A stretch of DNA of 64,000 nt from NCBI GenBank assembly GCA_023389105.1, contig JAEWEY010000005.1, positions 124,001 to 188,000 on the forward strand. Direction: 5' to 3'. Below are positions 7,490-14,994 of the stretch, piece after piece (position 1 is the stretch's first letter; every line of letters starts with the position of its first letter). A program made the translations under genes and the position numbers. Source of the stretch: Pseudomonadota bacterium (GTDB lineage Bacteria; Pseudomonadota; Alphaproteobacteria; Sphingomonadales; Sphingomonadaceae). The notes beneath the pieces are model-generated. The model was not told where the DNA came from and made no database searches. It saw only the letters and a list, made by a program, of their open reading frames with translations.

Positions 7490-9079
7490 TTAGAAGCTAA
7501 GCGGCACCACTTGCCGCACCCCCGGCAAAGCGCGCAGATCGCGCGCAAGTTCGCCCGTGATCGGATCGTCGACGGCCACCAATGCGACAGCCTCCCCCGC
7601 GCCGGGCCGGCGGCCAAGGTTGAATGTGGCAATGTTGACTCCATTCTCCCCGAGCGCGGTGCCTAACGCCCCGATGAAGCCGGGCGCGTCGGTGTTGACG
7701 ATGTAGATCATCTGACCCGTCAGTTCCGCTTCGACGGGGATGTCGAAAATTTTGACCAGACGAGGCGCGCGATTGCCGAACAAGGTGCCCTCGACCCGGC
7801 GCGGACCGTCATCCGTACTGACGGTCACCGCGACCAGCGTATGGTAATCGCCTTCGCCCTCGTTGCGGATCTCCCGAACGCCGATGCCGCGTTCTTTCGC
7901 CAGATAAGGCGCGTTGACCATGTTCACGGTGTCCGACCAGGTCCGCATCAGACCGGCAAGAACGGCTCCGGTCACCGGCTTGATGTTGAGTGCCGCGGCG
8001 GCGCCCTCGACTTCGACGTCGACCGACCTGATCGATGTCCCGACAATCTGCCCGACCAGGCGCCCCAGCTTTTCGGCAAGCGCCATGTACGGCCTAAGGC
8101 GAGGGGCCTCCTCTGCCGACAGCGACGGAACATTTACCGCGTTGGTGATGCCGCCAAGCAGCAGATAGTCGCTCATCTGCTCGGCGATCTGGATTGCGAC
8201 GTTGACCTGCGCTTCGGTTGTCGAGGCGCCGAGATGCGGCGTGCAGATGAGACCCGGCGTCCCGAACAGCGCATTGTCCTTTGCCGGCTCCTGCGCGAAC
8301 ACGTCCAGCGCGGCGCCGGCGACGTGGCCGCTCTCCAGCCCTTCCTTGAGCGCCGTTTCATCGATCAAACCGCCGCGCGCGCAATTGACGATACGGACGC
8401 CCGGCTTGGTCTTCGTCAGCGCCTCCCGGCTGAGGATTCCTCTGGTCTGATCGGTGAGCGGCGTGTGCAGGGTGATGAAGTCGGCACGCGCGAGCAGTTC
8501 GTCCAGCTCAACCTTGTCGACGCCGAGTTCGACCGCACGCTCGGCCGACAAGAACGGGTCGAACGCGGCGACTTTCATCTTAAGGCCATGCGCCCGGTCG
8601 GCGACAATTGAGCCGATGTTCCCGCAGCCGATGAGGCCGAGGGTCTTGCCGGCCAGTTCGACGCCCATGAAGCGGTTCTTTTCCCACTTGCCTGCCTGGG
8701 TCGACTGATCGGCCTGCGGAATCTCGCGAGCCAGTGCGAACAGCATCGCGATGGCATGCTCGGCAGTAGTGATCGAATTGCCGAACGGCGTGTTCATCAC
8801 CACGATGCCGCGCGCCGAAGCAGCGGGCACGTCGATCGTGTCGACGCCAATTCCGGCGCGTCCGATCACTTTCAGCCGGGGCAGTGCCGCATCCATTGCC
8901 GCGGCGCCGATCTTCGTCGAGCTGCGCACGGCGACGCCATCGTAGCCACCGATGATCGCGCTGAGCTCTTCAGGCGTCAGGCCGGGCCTTTCGTCAACGG
9001 TAATGCCACGGTCACGAAACACCGCCGCAGCGCGCGGATCCATCTTGTCCGCGATCAGGACTTTGACTGCATCGCTCAC
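7490..9079 (-). CDS. serA: D-3-phosphoglycerate dehydrogenase
   Basis: NAD-dependent oxidation of 3-phosphoglycerate to 3-phosphohydroxypyruvate, the first step of serine synthesis. The 529-residue enzyme is the long type I form: N-terminal substrate domain, Rossmann NAD site GLIGCGNIGSIVA, the catalytic TPHLGAST histidine block, an intervening domain and a C-terminal ACT domain (VNTDAPGFIGALGTALGENG) that in this family senses serine. GTG at 9079 overlaps the serC stop as GTGA, so the two are coupled; the in-frame start at 9109 would lie inside serC. Confidence 0.96.
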   Translation of the reverse strand: MSDAVKVLIADKMDPRAAAVFRDRGITVDERPGLTPEELSAIIGGYDGVAVRSSTKIGAAAMDAALPRLKVIGRAGIGVDTIDVPAASARGIVVMNTPFGNSITTAEHAIAMLFALAREIPQADQSTQAGKWEKNRFMGVELAGKTLGLIGCGNIGSIVADRAHGLKMKVAAFDPFLSAERAVELGVDKVELDELLARADFITLHTPLTDQTRGILSREALTKTKPGVRIVNCARGGLIDETALKEGLESGHVAGAALDVFAQEPAKDNALFGTPGLICTPHLGASTTEAQVNVAIQIAEQMSDYLLLGGITNAVNVPSLSAEEAPRLRPYMALAEKLGRLVGQIVGTSIRSVDVEVEGAAAALNIKPVTGAVLAGLMRTWSDTVNMVNAPYLAKERGIGVREIRNEGEGDYHTLVAVTVSTDDGPRRVEGTLFGNRAPRLVKIFDIPVEAELTGQMIYIVNTDAPGFIGALGTALGENGVNIATFNLGRRPGAGEAVALVAVDDPITGELARDLRALPGVRQVVPLSF

Positions 9080-10209
9080 TTCGTCATCTCCCAGGCCCAA
9101 TCGAGCCACGGCCCGAGTGCTTCAATGTCGGCGGTTTCCACGGTCGCACCGCACCAGATTCGCAGGCCGGGCGGCGCGTCCCGGTAAGCGCCGACATCAT
9201 AAGCGGCGTCCTCCTGCTCCAGCAGCTTCGCCATTGCTTTTTGCCGCTTGGTGTTCGCGTCAGGATCGGTTCGATCGCTGAACTGCAGACATACCGAGGT
9301 GTTCGATCGGATCGCCGGGTCGGTTGCGAGGTGCTCGATCCAATCCGCCTCCGCGACCCACGCATCGAGCGCCTGTGCGTTGGCGTTTGCACGCGCGATC
9401 AATGCGTTGAGCCCGCCGAGTTGCTCGGCCCACCCGAGCGCATGCAGCCAGTCCTCGACGCACAGCATCGACGGGGTGTTGATGGTCTCGCCGCGGAAAA
9501 TCCCATCGATGAGCTTGCCACCCTTGGTCAGGCGGAAGATCTTCGGGAGCGGCCGCGGTGAAGGCTCGCGCTCGAGCCGCTCAACCGCGCGCGGCGACAG
9601 CACGATCATTCCGTGTGCCGCTTCGCCGCCAAGCGCCTTTTGCCAGCTGAATGTGCCCACATCGATCTTTTGCCAATCGATCGGCTGCGCGAAGGCAGCC
9701 GACGTCGCGTCGCAGATCGAGAGGCCGGTGCGATCCGCGGCGATCCAATGGGCGTCGGGCACCCGCACGCCGCTGGTCGTACCGTTCCAGGTGAAGACGA
9801 TATCGCTTGCCGGATCGATGCCCCCCAACCGGGCAATGTCTCCATAGTCGGCGGTCCGGATGTCAGCATCCAGCTTTAGTTGTTTGGCGACATCGGTGAC
9901 CCACCCCGCGCCGAAGCTTTCCCATGCCAGCATCGTCACTGGCCGCGTGCCGAGCAACGACCACATGGCCATTTCCATGGCGCCGGTGTCGGAAGCGGGG
10001 ACGATGCCCAGTTTATAATCCGCCGGAAGCTGGAGCAGGGCGTGCGTGCGCTCGATCGCCTCCGCCAGCCGCGCTTTGCCGATGGCGCCGCGATGCGAGC
10101 GCCCAAGCGCCTCGATATCGAAGGAAGATAGTGACCAGCCGGGCGGCTTTGCGCAGGGACCGGACGAGAAATACGGGCGTGCAGGACGCGCCGCGGGACG
10201 TTCAACCAT
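9076..10209 (-). CDS. serC: Phosphoserine aminotransferase
   Basis: PLP enzyme converting phosphohydroxypyruvate and glutamate to phosphoserine (second step of serine synthesis; also used in the DXP-dependent vitamin B6 route). The 377-residue protein begins RPYFSSGPCAKPPGW and has the PLP lysine in GTFSWQKALGGEAAHG, the alphaproteobacterial SerC type. ATG at 10209 is preceded by AGGAG at good spacing; an upstream in-frame start at 10293 is rejected because it lacks a ribosome site and family similarity. First gene of serC-serA; the ribosome site is buried in a leader hairpin. Confidence 0.95.
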   Translation of the reverse strand: MVERPAARPARPYFSSGPCAKPPGWSLSSFDIEALGRSHRGAIGKARLAEAIERTHALLQLPADYKLGIVPASDTGAMEMAMWSLLGTRPVTMLAWESFGAGWVTDVAKQLKLDADIRTADYGDIARLGGIDPASDIVFTWNGTTSGVRVPDAHWIAADRTGLSICDATSAAFAQPIDWQKIDVGTFSWQKALGGEAAHGMIVLSPRAVERLEREPSPRPLPKIFRLTKGGKLIDGIFRGETINTPSMLCVEDWLHALGWAEQLGGLNALIARANANAQALDAWVAEADWIEHLATDPAIRSNTSVCLQFSDRTDPDANTKRQKAMAKLLEQEDAAYDVGAYRDAPPGLRIWCGATVETADIEALGPWLDWAWEMTK

Positions 10210-10572
10210 TTCAACTCTCCTCGCAGAGAGCACGCGCCGCGTTGGGACGGCGTGGCCCGAGGCCGCTTGTACGGTTGATTGCGGCGCACGCAAGGCAGCG
10301 CGAAAGATTCGCGGAATTCCGGATTTTTCGCGTTCGCTGGGACGAGAAGAGGGGCGGAATTCTCCGAGAATCTTCCATTCACCGTGTCGTTCTGACGACT
10401 CGTCCCGCGATCGGTCGATTGCGGTTGAATTTGTTAACCATCCGAAAGCAGTGTCTGTCGGGCCGGAGCGCGGTGGGGCAATTCGCGCGGACGGCGGGGC
10501 TGGGGAGCTCCTTTAGATTTGGGACATTCGGCGGTGCGCCTGGTTGCGCATCCCGATGGTGGAGCGGGACGC
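10210..10572. other. 363-bp divergent intergenic region serC / M23 peptidase
   Basis: No gene is seen. The left end (10215-10254) holds the serC leader hairpins. The remainder must carry both divergent promoters. Three GANTC sequences (one GATTC, one GAATC and one GACTC) lie between about 10300 and 10400. I could not assign -35/-10 elements with any confidence. Confidence 0.6.
10215..10254 (-). promoter_or_regulatory. Candidate serC leader RNA: two adjacent hairpins, second hides the ribosome site
   Basis: Read on the minus strand, a stem of seven pairs with a two-base bulge (10231-10254, arms CACG..CCG and CGG..CGTG) is followed at once by CTCTC-TGCGAG-GAGAG (10215-10230). The second hairpin pairs the AGGAG ribosome site of serC. 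A two-hairpin serC leader motif is a described alphaproteobacterial RNA upstream of serC-serA operons; whether this is that family is inference from position and layout. Confidence 0.42.
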
Positions 10573-11622
10573 ATGACGCAACTTCTGGCCACGACGACCG
10601 GCCTGTTTCGCGATCGCGATTTTTTCATTCACGACGGCACGAAGCTTCGCCGCTTCCGGATTTCCGCACCCCTTCAGGCGGTGTTTTTCGTTGTTCTGCT
10701 GACGATCGTCGGATGGGCAAGCTACGCGACCGGCCAGCTGCTGTCCCGCCCTTACGCTCCGGCGACGGCCGCCCTGCCGGCGGCCACCGAAGCGCGCGCG
10801 CAGATGATTGAGCGCCGCCAGGCGATTATCGAAGCCGCGCTTGCCGGCCATAAGATCGATCCCGCGCTGGTTGCCGCTGCCGCCAGCGGCACGCTCGGCA
10901 ATGAAGGCCCGCTCGCTCGCGTGGAAAAAGCGCAGCTCGAGCAGGCCGCGCTCGTCGCGAAGGCACTCGACGTCCGTTACCAAGTCACCGCCGCGGAGCT
11001 GAAGCGCTTAGGCATCAGCCCCGCTCGCGTCGGCAGCCCGACCGGTGTCGGTGGCCCATTCGAGGGCGTTGCCAACGCCAGCTTCAAGGCGCTCTTCGAC
11101 AGCTGGAAGAAGCTCGATCAGCTGCAGGACGGCGTCATTGCCGTCCCGTCCGACAAGCCGATCCGCGCCAGCGTGACGTTTACCAGCGGCTTCGGTGTCC
11201 GCTCGGATCCCTTCAAATTCGCCGCGGCCATGCACCCCGGCATCGATCTGTCGGGCGCCTATGGAACGCCCATCTACGCCACCGCCGATGGGGTCGTGCT
11301 TCGCGCCGGTTGGAACAGCGGCGGCTATGGCAACCTTGTCGAGATCGACCACGGCCGTGGCATCACAACGCGTTACGGCCACATGTCGGCGATCCTCGTT
11401 TCGGCTGGCGACCATATCAAGCGTGGCCAACAAGTTGGGCGTATGGGCTCGACCGGCCGCTCGACCGGCAATCACCTTCACTATGAAGTCCGGATCGATG
11501 GCCGTGCCGTCAACCCGATCCCCTTCATGAAATCGACCGATTACGTTCTTGCGATGCAGCGCCGTTCGGGTGCGGCGTCGATGGACGCAGTGGCTATGGG
11601 CGGCCCTGGCGGCGGTCACTAA
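10573..11622 (+). CDS. M23 family metallopeptidase (LytM-type endopeptidase), membrane anchored
   Basis: Predicted periplasmic peptidoglycan endopeptidase of 349 residues with one N-terminal transmembrane helix (about residues 35-55), a helical/coiled middle part and a C-terminal LytM domain. The zinc and catalytic motifs are complete: HPGID, GYGNLVEIDHGRG, RYGHM and HLHYEVRIDG. ATG at 10573 has GGAG eight bases upstream; the longer frame from 10519 has none. Complete zinc ligands suggest an active hydrolase and not a degenerate activator such as EnvC. erpA follows closely on the same strand. Confidence 0.9.
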   Translation: MTQLLATTTGLFRDRDFFIHDGTKLRRFRISAPLQAVFFVVLLTIVGWASYATGQLLSRPYAPATAALPAATEARAQMIERRQAIIEAALAGHKIDPALVAAAASGTLGNEGPLARVEKAQLEQAALVAKALDVRYQVTAAELKRLGISPARVGSPTGVGGPFEGVANASFKALFDSWKKLDQLQDGVIAVPSDKPIRASVTFTSGFGVRSDPFKFAAAMHPGIDLSGAYGTPIYATADGVVLRAGWNSGGYGNLVEIDHGRGITTRYGHMSAILVSAGDHIKRGQQVGRMGSTGRSTGNHLHYEVRIDGRAVNPIPFMKSTDYVLAMQRRSGAASMDAVAMGGPGGGH

Positions 11623-11659
11623 TATTGTTCGGTCCAACCGGGCTTCCTATCTCATCTTG

Positions 11660-11992
11660 GTGAGCGAACCTGAGATCGTCCTGACTCCAAGCGCCGCGCG
11701 ACGCGTGGCGTGGATTGCCGAGCGGCAGGATAAGCCCGCCATTCTCAGGCTCGCTGTCGACGGCGGCGGCTGTGCGGGCTTTACTTACAAATTTGAACTC
11801 GCGTCCGCGCCGGAAGCGGACGATCAGGTCGCCGAGACGGACGGTGTTCGCCTCGTGGTCGACCCAATGAGCCTCGAGCTGGTCCGCGGCTCCGCGGTCG
11901 ATTTCGTCGAGGATCTTGGCGGCGCTGCCTTTAAAGTCACCAACCCGAACGCCCAGTCGGGCTGCGGCTGCGGATCCAGCTTCTCCGTCTAG
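11660..11992 (+). CDS. erpA: Iron-sulfur cluster insertion protein, A-type carrier
   Basis: A 110-residue A-type Fe-S carrier that passes clusters to target enzymes. The three ligand cysteines are present: one in DGGGCAGFTY and two in the C-terminal SGCGCGSSFSV. GTG at 11660 gives the normal family start (SEPEIVLTPSAARRV); the longer frame from 11549 would lie within the M23 gene. IscA, SufA and ErpA look alike; ErpA is chosen because no isc or suf genes are nearby and stand-alone copies in this group are usually ErpA. Its stop overlaps that of the convergent secreted protein. Confidence 0.85.
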   Translation: MSEPEIVLTPSAARRVAWIAERQDKPAILRLAVDGGGCAGFTYKFELASAPEADDQVAETDGVRLVVDPMSLELVRGSAVDFVEDLGGAAFKVTNPNAQSGCGCGSSFSV

Positions 11993-12624
11993 TGCCCCGC
12001 GTCATGGTGGCTCATGCCACCTGCCATGGCCGGCTTATGGGCCGCGCAACTCACCTTCGGATTATACTGCGCGAACACCCCGTTGGGATTGTCGCGGAAT
12101 AACCAGACGTGCCGGTCGTAATGCGGCTCGAACATGTGCGCCTCATCGACCTTGGTCGCCGGATTGTCCTCCATCAGGTCGTACGCGACCCCATGGAAGC
12201 TCGGCGGCGCATTATGGCCCGCCTCTCGCCACGCCAGTTTGAACACCAGGTTCTCGACCGCGACCAGCGTGAGCGATCCGTCAGCTTGCGGTTCGTAGAT
12301 GAGAATCGACGGCTTCGTGAAATCCGTGTGCGTGCCGTTGCCGTTCACTCGCGGGTTTGGCGGTCCCTTGATGCCAAGGAGGTCGGGACGGAAGAAGTGA
12401 ATACCCATCCCGCCAAGGCTTGCCGGACGGCCCATGTTGGTGGCCGTATCGCACATGTCGGACGGATCGCGGACATAGCCTTCGGCAAGCGCGACCTTGA
12501 CGTCCTTAAACCGCTGGGTGGCGGCCCGAACGGTGTCCAGGTCTGGCTCCGGCGATGCGGTTTTTGCGGGATGCGAGAAAACAAGCGCGAGCGCCAGCGC
12601 TCCGCTGCTGAGTTTCGGGATCAT
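11989..12624 (-). CDS. Conserved exported protein of unknown function
   Basis: A 211-residue protein with an N-terminal signal peptide (hydrophobic stretch after MIPKLSSG, about 23 residues). The mature part contains MGIHFFRPDL, a SILIYEP segment and a HVWLFRDNPNGVFAQYNPKVSC stretch, and ends in a His/Met-rich tail (MAGGMSHHDAGH) that might bind metal. I do not recognise a named domain. AGAGG sits five bases before the ATG. It lies 12 bp downstream of the 57-residue gene and is probably the third gene of that micro-operon. Confidence 0.72.
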   Translation of the reverse strand: MIPKLSSGALALALVFSHPAKTASPEPDLDTVRAATQRFKDVKVALAEGYVRDPSDMCDTATNMGRPASLGGMGIHFFRPDLLGIKGPPNPRVNGNGTHTDFTKPSILIYEPQADGSLTLVAVENLVFKLAWREAGHNAPPSFHGVAYDLMEDNPATKVDEAHMFEPHYDRHVWLFRDNPNGVFAQYNPKVSCAAHKPAMAGGMSHHDAGH

Positions 12625-12636
12625 GAAAACCTCTGA

Positions 12637-12810
12637 TTACAGCGCGAAGCTGTTCAAGCGGGGATGAAGCACGCGCCGCGCTGGGCGGCTTGTCGCGTCA
12701 GAACGGGGTGCCTGATGCGGCTTAACCTTGCCCCCTTCGGCCGAATCGTTGCCTTCGGCCTTGGCCCAGGCGGCGCGTGCGAGCGCTAAATCTGACCAGA
12801 GCGGACTCAT
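12637..12810 (-). CDS. 57-residue small protein, second gene of a micro-operon
   Basis: The reading frame from ATG at 12810 to TAA gives a 57-residue basic protein beginning MSPLWSDLALARAAWAKAEG and ending in an Arg/Pro-rich stretch. The ATG overlaps the stop of the upstream 34-residue gene as ATGA (12807-12810), the same coupling seen throughout this window, which is the main evidence that it is real. No family is recognised and there is no signal peptide. Confidence 0.45.
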   Translation of the reverse strand: MSPLWSDLALARAAWAKAEGNDSAEGGKVKPHQAPRSDATSRPARRVLHPRLNSFAL

Positions 12811-12911
12811 AGCGTGAATGCCTGAATGCCCTGGATGAGCTGGGTGACGAACAGCACCGCACTTACGGTGATGATGCCACCAAACCCGGTTTTCGCGCGA
12901 CTGATGAACAT
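12807..12911 (-). CDS. 34-residue small membrane protein, first gene of a micro-operon
   Basis: ATG at 12911 is preceded by AAAGGGG with a four-base gap. The product has a short basic head (MFISRAKTGFGG) and a single hydrophobic helix (IITVSAVLFVTQLIQGIQAF) reaching almost to the C-terminus, so it is a one-span inner-membrane peptide. A longer in-frame extension from 13085 exists but looks like non-coding sequence. It is the head of a run with the 57-residue and 211-residue genes and is divergent from the HTH regulator at 13088. Confidence 0.48.
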   Translation of the reverse strand: MFISRAKTGFGGIITVSAVLFVTQLIQGIQAFTL

Positions 12912-13040
12912 GTTGCCCCTTTCACAAGTTCGCGGTGGTTTAGCGTTGCGCCGCATATCTGCCTGTCGCCCCGCCGCCGCCACAGGCAGTGTTTGGAAAT
13001 CGCCGTCGCCTTGTGCCGCGAGTGTCCAGCCAGTTGACGA

Positions 13041-13070
13041 GATGTGCGGAAATGTGCGGAGATGTGCGCA
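13041..13070. promoter_or_regulatory. Three 10-bp direct repeats in front of the HTH regulator (candidate operator)
   Basis: Three consecutive 10-base units with the shared core RATGTGCGGA (last unit ends in CA) start 47 bases before the regulator ATG. A 10-bp period puts each unit on the same face of the helix, as expected for cooperative binding. The position between the regulator and the divergent micro-operon suggests autoregulation and control of both sides. Confidence 0.5.
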
Positions 13071-13087
13071 CTGATTCTGGGGCAATC

Positions 13088-13825
13088 ATGCAGCACGAGC
13101 TGAGCGATAAGAATAGCGAGTCCGTCGCGACGATCGTGCGCGAGGAGCTCGCGCGTCGGCGCCTGTCACGGCAGTGGCTGGCGGACGAAGCTAAGGTGAG
13201 CCTGTCGACGCTGGAGAAAGCCCTTGCCGGCCGGCGGCCGTTCACGTTGGCGACGGTGATTCGACTGGAGGATGCGCTCGGCACGAAGCTCCGCGCCCCG
13301 GTCACCATGCCGCAGGACATGCGCCTGTTCGCACCGGACACCATGGGGGCTTATGCTCGGCCGGCGGTGCAATGGTTGGAAGGTACGTATCTGACGCTGC
13401 GGCCCTCCTTCAGTGAAGCCGGTGCGATCTTCGCCTATCTGACGTCGATCAGCTGGAATGAAGCGGAAGGTCACCTCGTTTTCAGCGAAGCCTCCCGCAC
13501 CGACCGAGAGTTCGAGCAGAAAGGCTTCGTCTCCTTTCCGAACATCTCGGGCGCGATCTACCTCGTGACCATCTGGCAGGGGCAGTATCGGATAGCCTTG
13601 CTCAACCGTCCCTCGGGGCGGTGGCTAAGCGGTATCTTACTGACCCTGGCGTCGGGCGAAGGCGCGCAACTTACGCCGGCATCGCTGCCGATCGTGCTGC
13701 TTCCGCATGATGATGACGAGGAGAAGGCTGTCGGCGTCGTGCGCCCAGGCGACAAGGACTATGACGATTACCGGACCTGCGTCGATCGCGTGACGCAGCG
13801 TGGCTACGCGCGCTTCCCCGTCTAA
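13088..13825 (+). CDS. XRE-like helix-turn-helix transcriptional regulator
   Basis: A 245-residue regulator. Residues about 15-65 form a lambda-repressor-type HTH (RRLSRQWLADEAKVSLSTLEKALAGRRPFTLATVIRLEDAL). The remaining 170 residues form one domain (AVQWLEGTYLTLRPSF.., then FVSFPNISGAIYLVTIWQGQYRIALL), which resembles a ligand-sensing module of unknown ligand that I know from similar alphaproteobacterial regulators. The ATG at 13088 is preceded by GGGG. Three 10-bp repeats lie immediately upstream; the divergent micro-operon is the obvious candidate target. Confidence 0.78.
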   Translation: MQHELSDKNSESVATIVREELARRRLSRQWLADEAKVSLSTLEKALAGRRPFTLATVIRLEDALGTKLRAPVTMPQDMRLFAPDTMGAYARPAVQWLEGTYLTLRPSFSEAGAIFAYLTSISWNEAEGHLVFSEASRTDREFEQKGFVSFPNISGAIYLVTIWQGQYRIALLNRPSGRWLSGILLTLASGEGAQLTPASLPIVLLPHDDDEEKAVGVVRPGDKDYDDYRTCVDRVTQRGYARFPV

Positions 13826-13848
13826 GTGCAGGTCGCTAAGCGAGTCCG

Positions 13849-14622
13849 GTGAAGCTCGCTACCTACAATCTCAACGGCATCCGCGCGCGCCTGCCGCGGC
13901 TGCTCGAATGGCTGGATCGCGCAAAGCCCGACATCGTCTGCCTGCAGGAGTTGAAGTGCGCCGACGAAGCGCTGCCGATCGGAGATATCGAGGCGGCCGG
14001 CTACGGCGCGGTCTGGCATGGCCAAAAGGGTTTCAACGGTGTCGCCATCCTCGCCCGCGGCGATACGCCGAAGCTGCGGCGGATGGGATTGCCCGGCGAT
14101 CCTGACGACACGCACAGCCGGTACATCGAGGCTGAGGTCGGTGACCTGATCGTCGCGTCCATTTATCTGCCCAACGGCAACCCGGTCGGCACCGAGAAGT
14201 TCGACTACAAGATCCGTTGGATGGAACGGCTTCTCGAGCACGCGGATGAGCTGTTGCAGACCGAGCGCCCCGTTGTTCTCTGTGGGGACTGGAACGTGGT
14301 CCCGGAGGACCGCGACGTCTTTTCCGTCAAGGCTACCCAGCATGACGCCGTCATGCAGCCTGCCGCGCGCGAACTTTGGCGCCGCTTGGTCAGCCAGGGC
14401 TGGACCGACGCTTTGCGCGCCTACCACCCGAGCGAAGAGAAACTGTACACCTTCTGGGACTACACCGCGGGCTGCTGGCAGCGCGACCTCGGGTTTCGCC
14501 TCGACCATTTGCTGTGTTCACCGGAAGCCGCCGACCGCCTTGCCGGCGCGGACGTCGACAAATGGGCGCGCGGCGAGGAAAAAGCCTCCGACCACACGCC
14601 GACTTGGGTGGAGCTTAACTAA
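13849..14622 (+). CDS. xth: Exodeoxyribonuclease III
   Basis: AP endonuclease / 3'-5' exonuclease of base excision repair. The 257-residue protein shows the endonuclease/exonuclease/phosphatase fold: MKLATYNLNGIRARLPRLLEWL, IVCLQELK with the metal-binding glutamate, YLPNGNPVGTEKFDYK, CGDWNVVPEDRDV, and the C-terminal FRLDHLL and SDHTPTW with the catalytic Asp-His pair. Start is GTG at 13849. It is 24 bp downstream of the HTH regulator and may be read through from it, though a functional link is not implied. Confidence 0.95.
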   Translation: MKLATYNLNGIRARLPRLLEWLDRAKPDIVCLQELKCADEALPIGDIEAAGYGAVWHGQKGFNGVAILARGDTPKLRRMGLPGDPDDTHSRYIEAEVGDLIVASIYLPNGNPVGTEKFDYKIRWMERLLEHADELLQTERPVVLCGDWNVVPEDRDVFSVKATQHDAVMQPAARELWRRLVSQGWTDALRAYHPSEEKLYTFWDYTAGCWQRDLGFRLDHLLCSPEAADRLAGADVDKWARGEEKASDHTPTWVELN

Positions 14623-14650
14623 GCCCCGACGTTCAGTTTGGGTGAGGCGC

Positions 14651-14977
14651 TCACCGACAGGTCGTTGGCTGCGGACTCAGGGTCGTCCCGCGCTGGTTGA
14701 CCGTAACCACGTCACCGATACTGCAATGATTCTCCCCGATCGGCACGGACACGCTGCCCGTTCCATGAGCATTCCGGACGATGATCCATTGCCGGGGTGA
14801 TCGTCCAAACGTGGGCGCGATTGCAACCACTCTGGCCTTTGCAGGGTGGATGGGTTGCAGCGGCAAGCCGTGGAACTTCCACACCAGCCACGCGCTCGGC
14901 ACGCCGATCACGGCGACGAGGACGATCCCCATGATCGACCCAAGGCCAAGCCGACGCGGGCGGGAGTCGTCAGTCAA
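14651..14977 (-). CDS. Small single-span membrane-anchored protein, unknown
   Basis: About 108 residues starting at TTG 14977 directly after the acetyltransferase-like gene. A basic head (DDSRPRRLG) is followed by one hydrophobic helix (SIMGIVLVAVIGVPSAWLVW) and a periplasmic beta-rich tail with two cysteines (ENHCSIGDV and the C-terminal TTCR) that could form a disulfide. No family is recognised. An alternative start is the ATG just before the helix. It shares strand and 17-bp spacing with the upstream gene, so probably one transcript. Confidence 0.5.
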   Translation of the reverse strand: MTDDSRPRRLGLGSIMGIVLVAVIGVPSAWLVWKFHGLPLQPIHPAKARVVAIAPTFGRSPRQWIIVRNAHGTGSVSVPIGENHCSIGDVVTVNQRGTTLSPQPTTCR

Positions 14978-14994
14978 ATCTCACTTCGCCCCGT

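Noticed and set aside
12940..13344. Minus-strand frames opposite the HTH regulator start
   Set aside because: They cover the operator repeats and HTH codons; Ser/Arg-rich with no ribosome site.
14246..14800. 184-residue plus-strand frame over xth and beyond
   Set aside because: Frame-shifted shadow of xth; the real product is in another frame with complete catalytic motifs.
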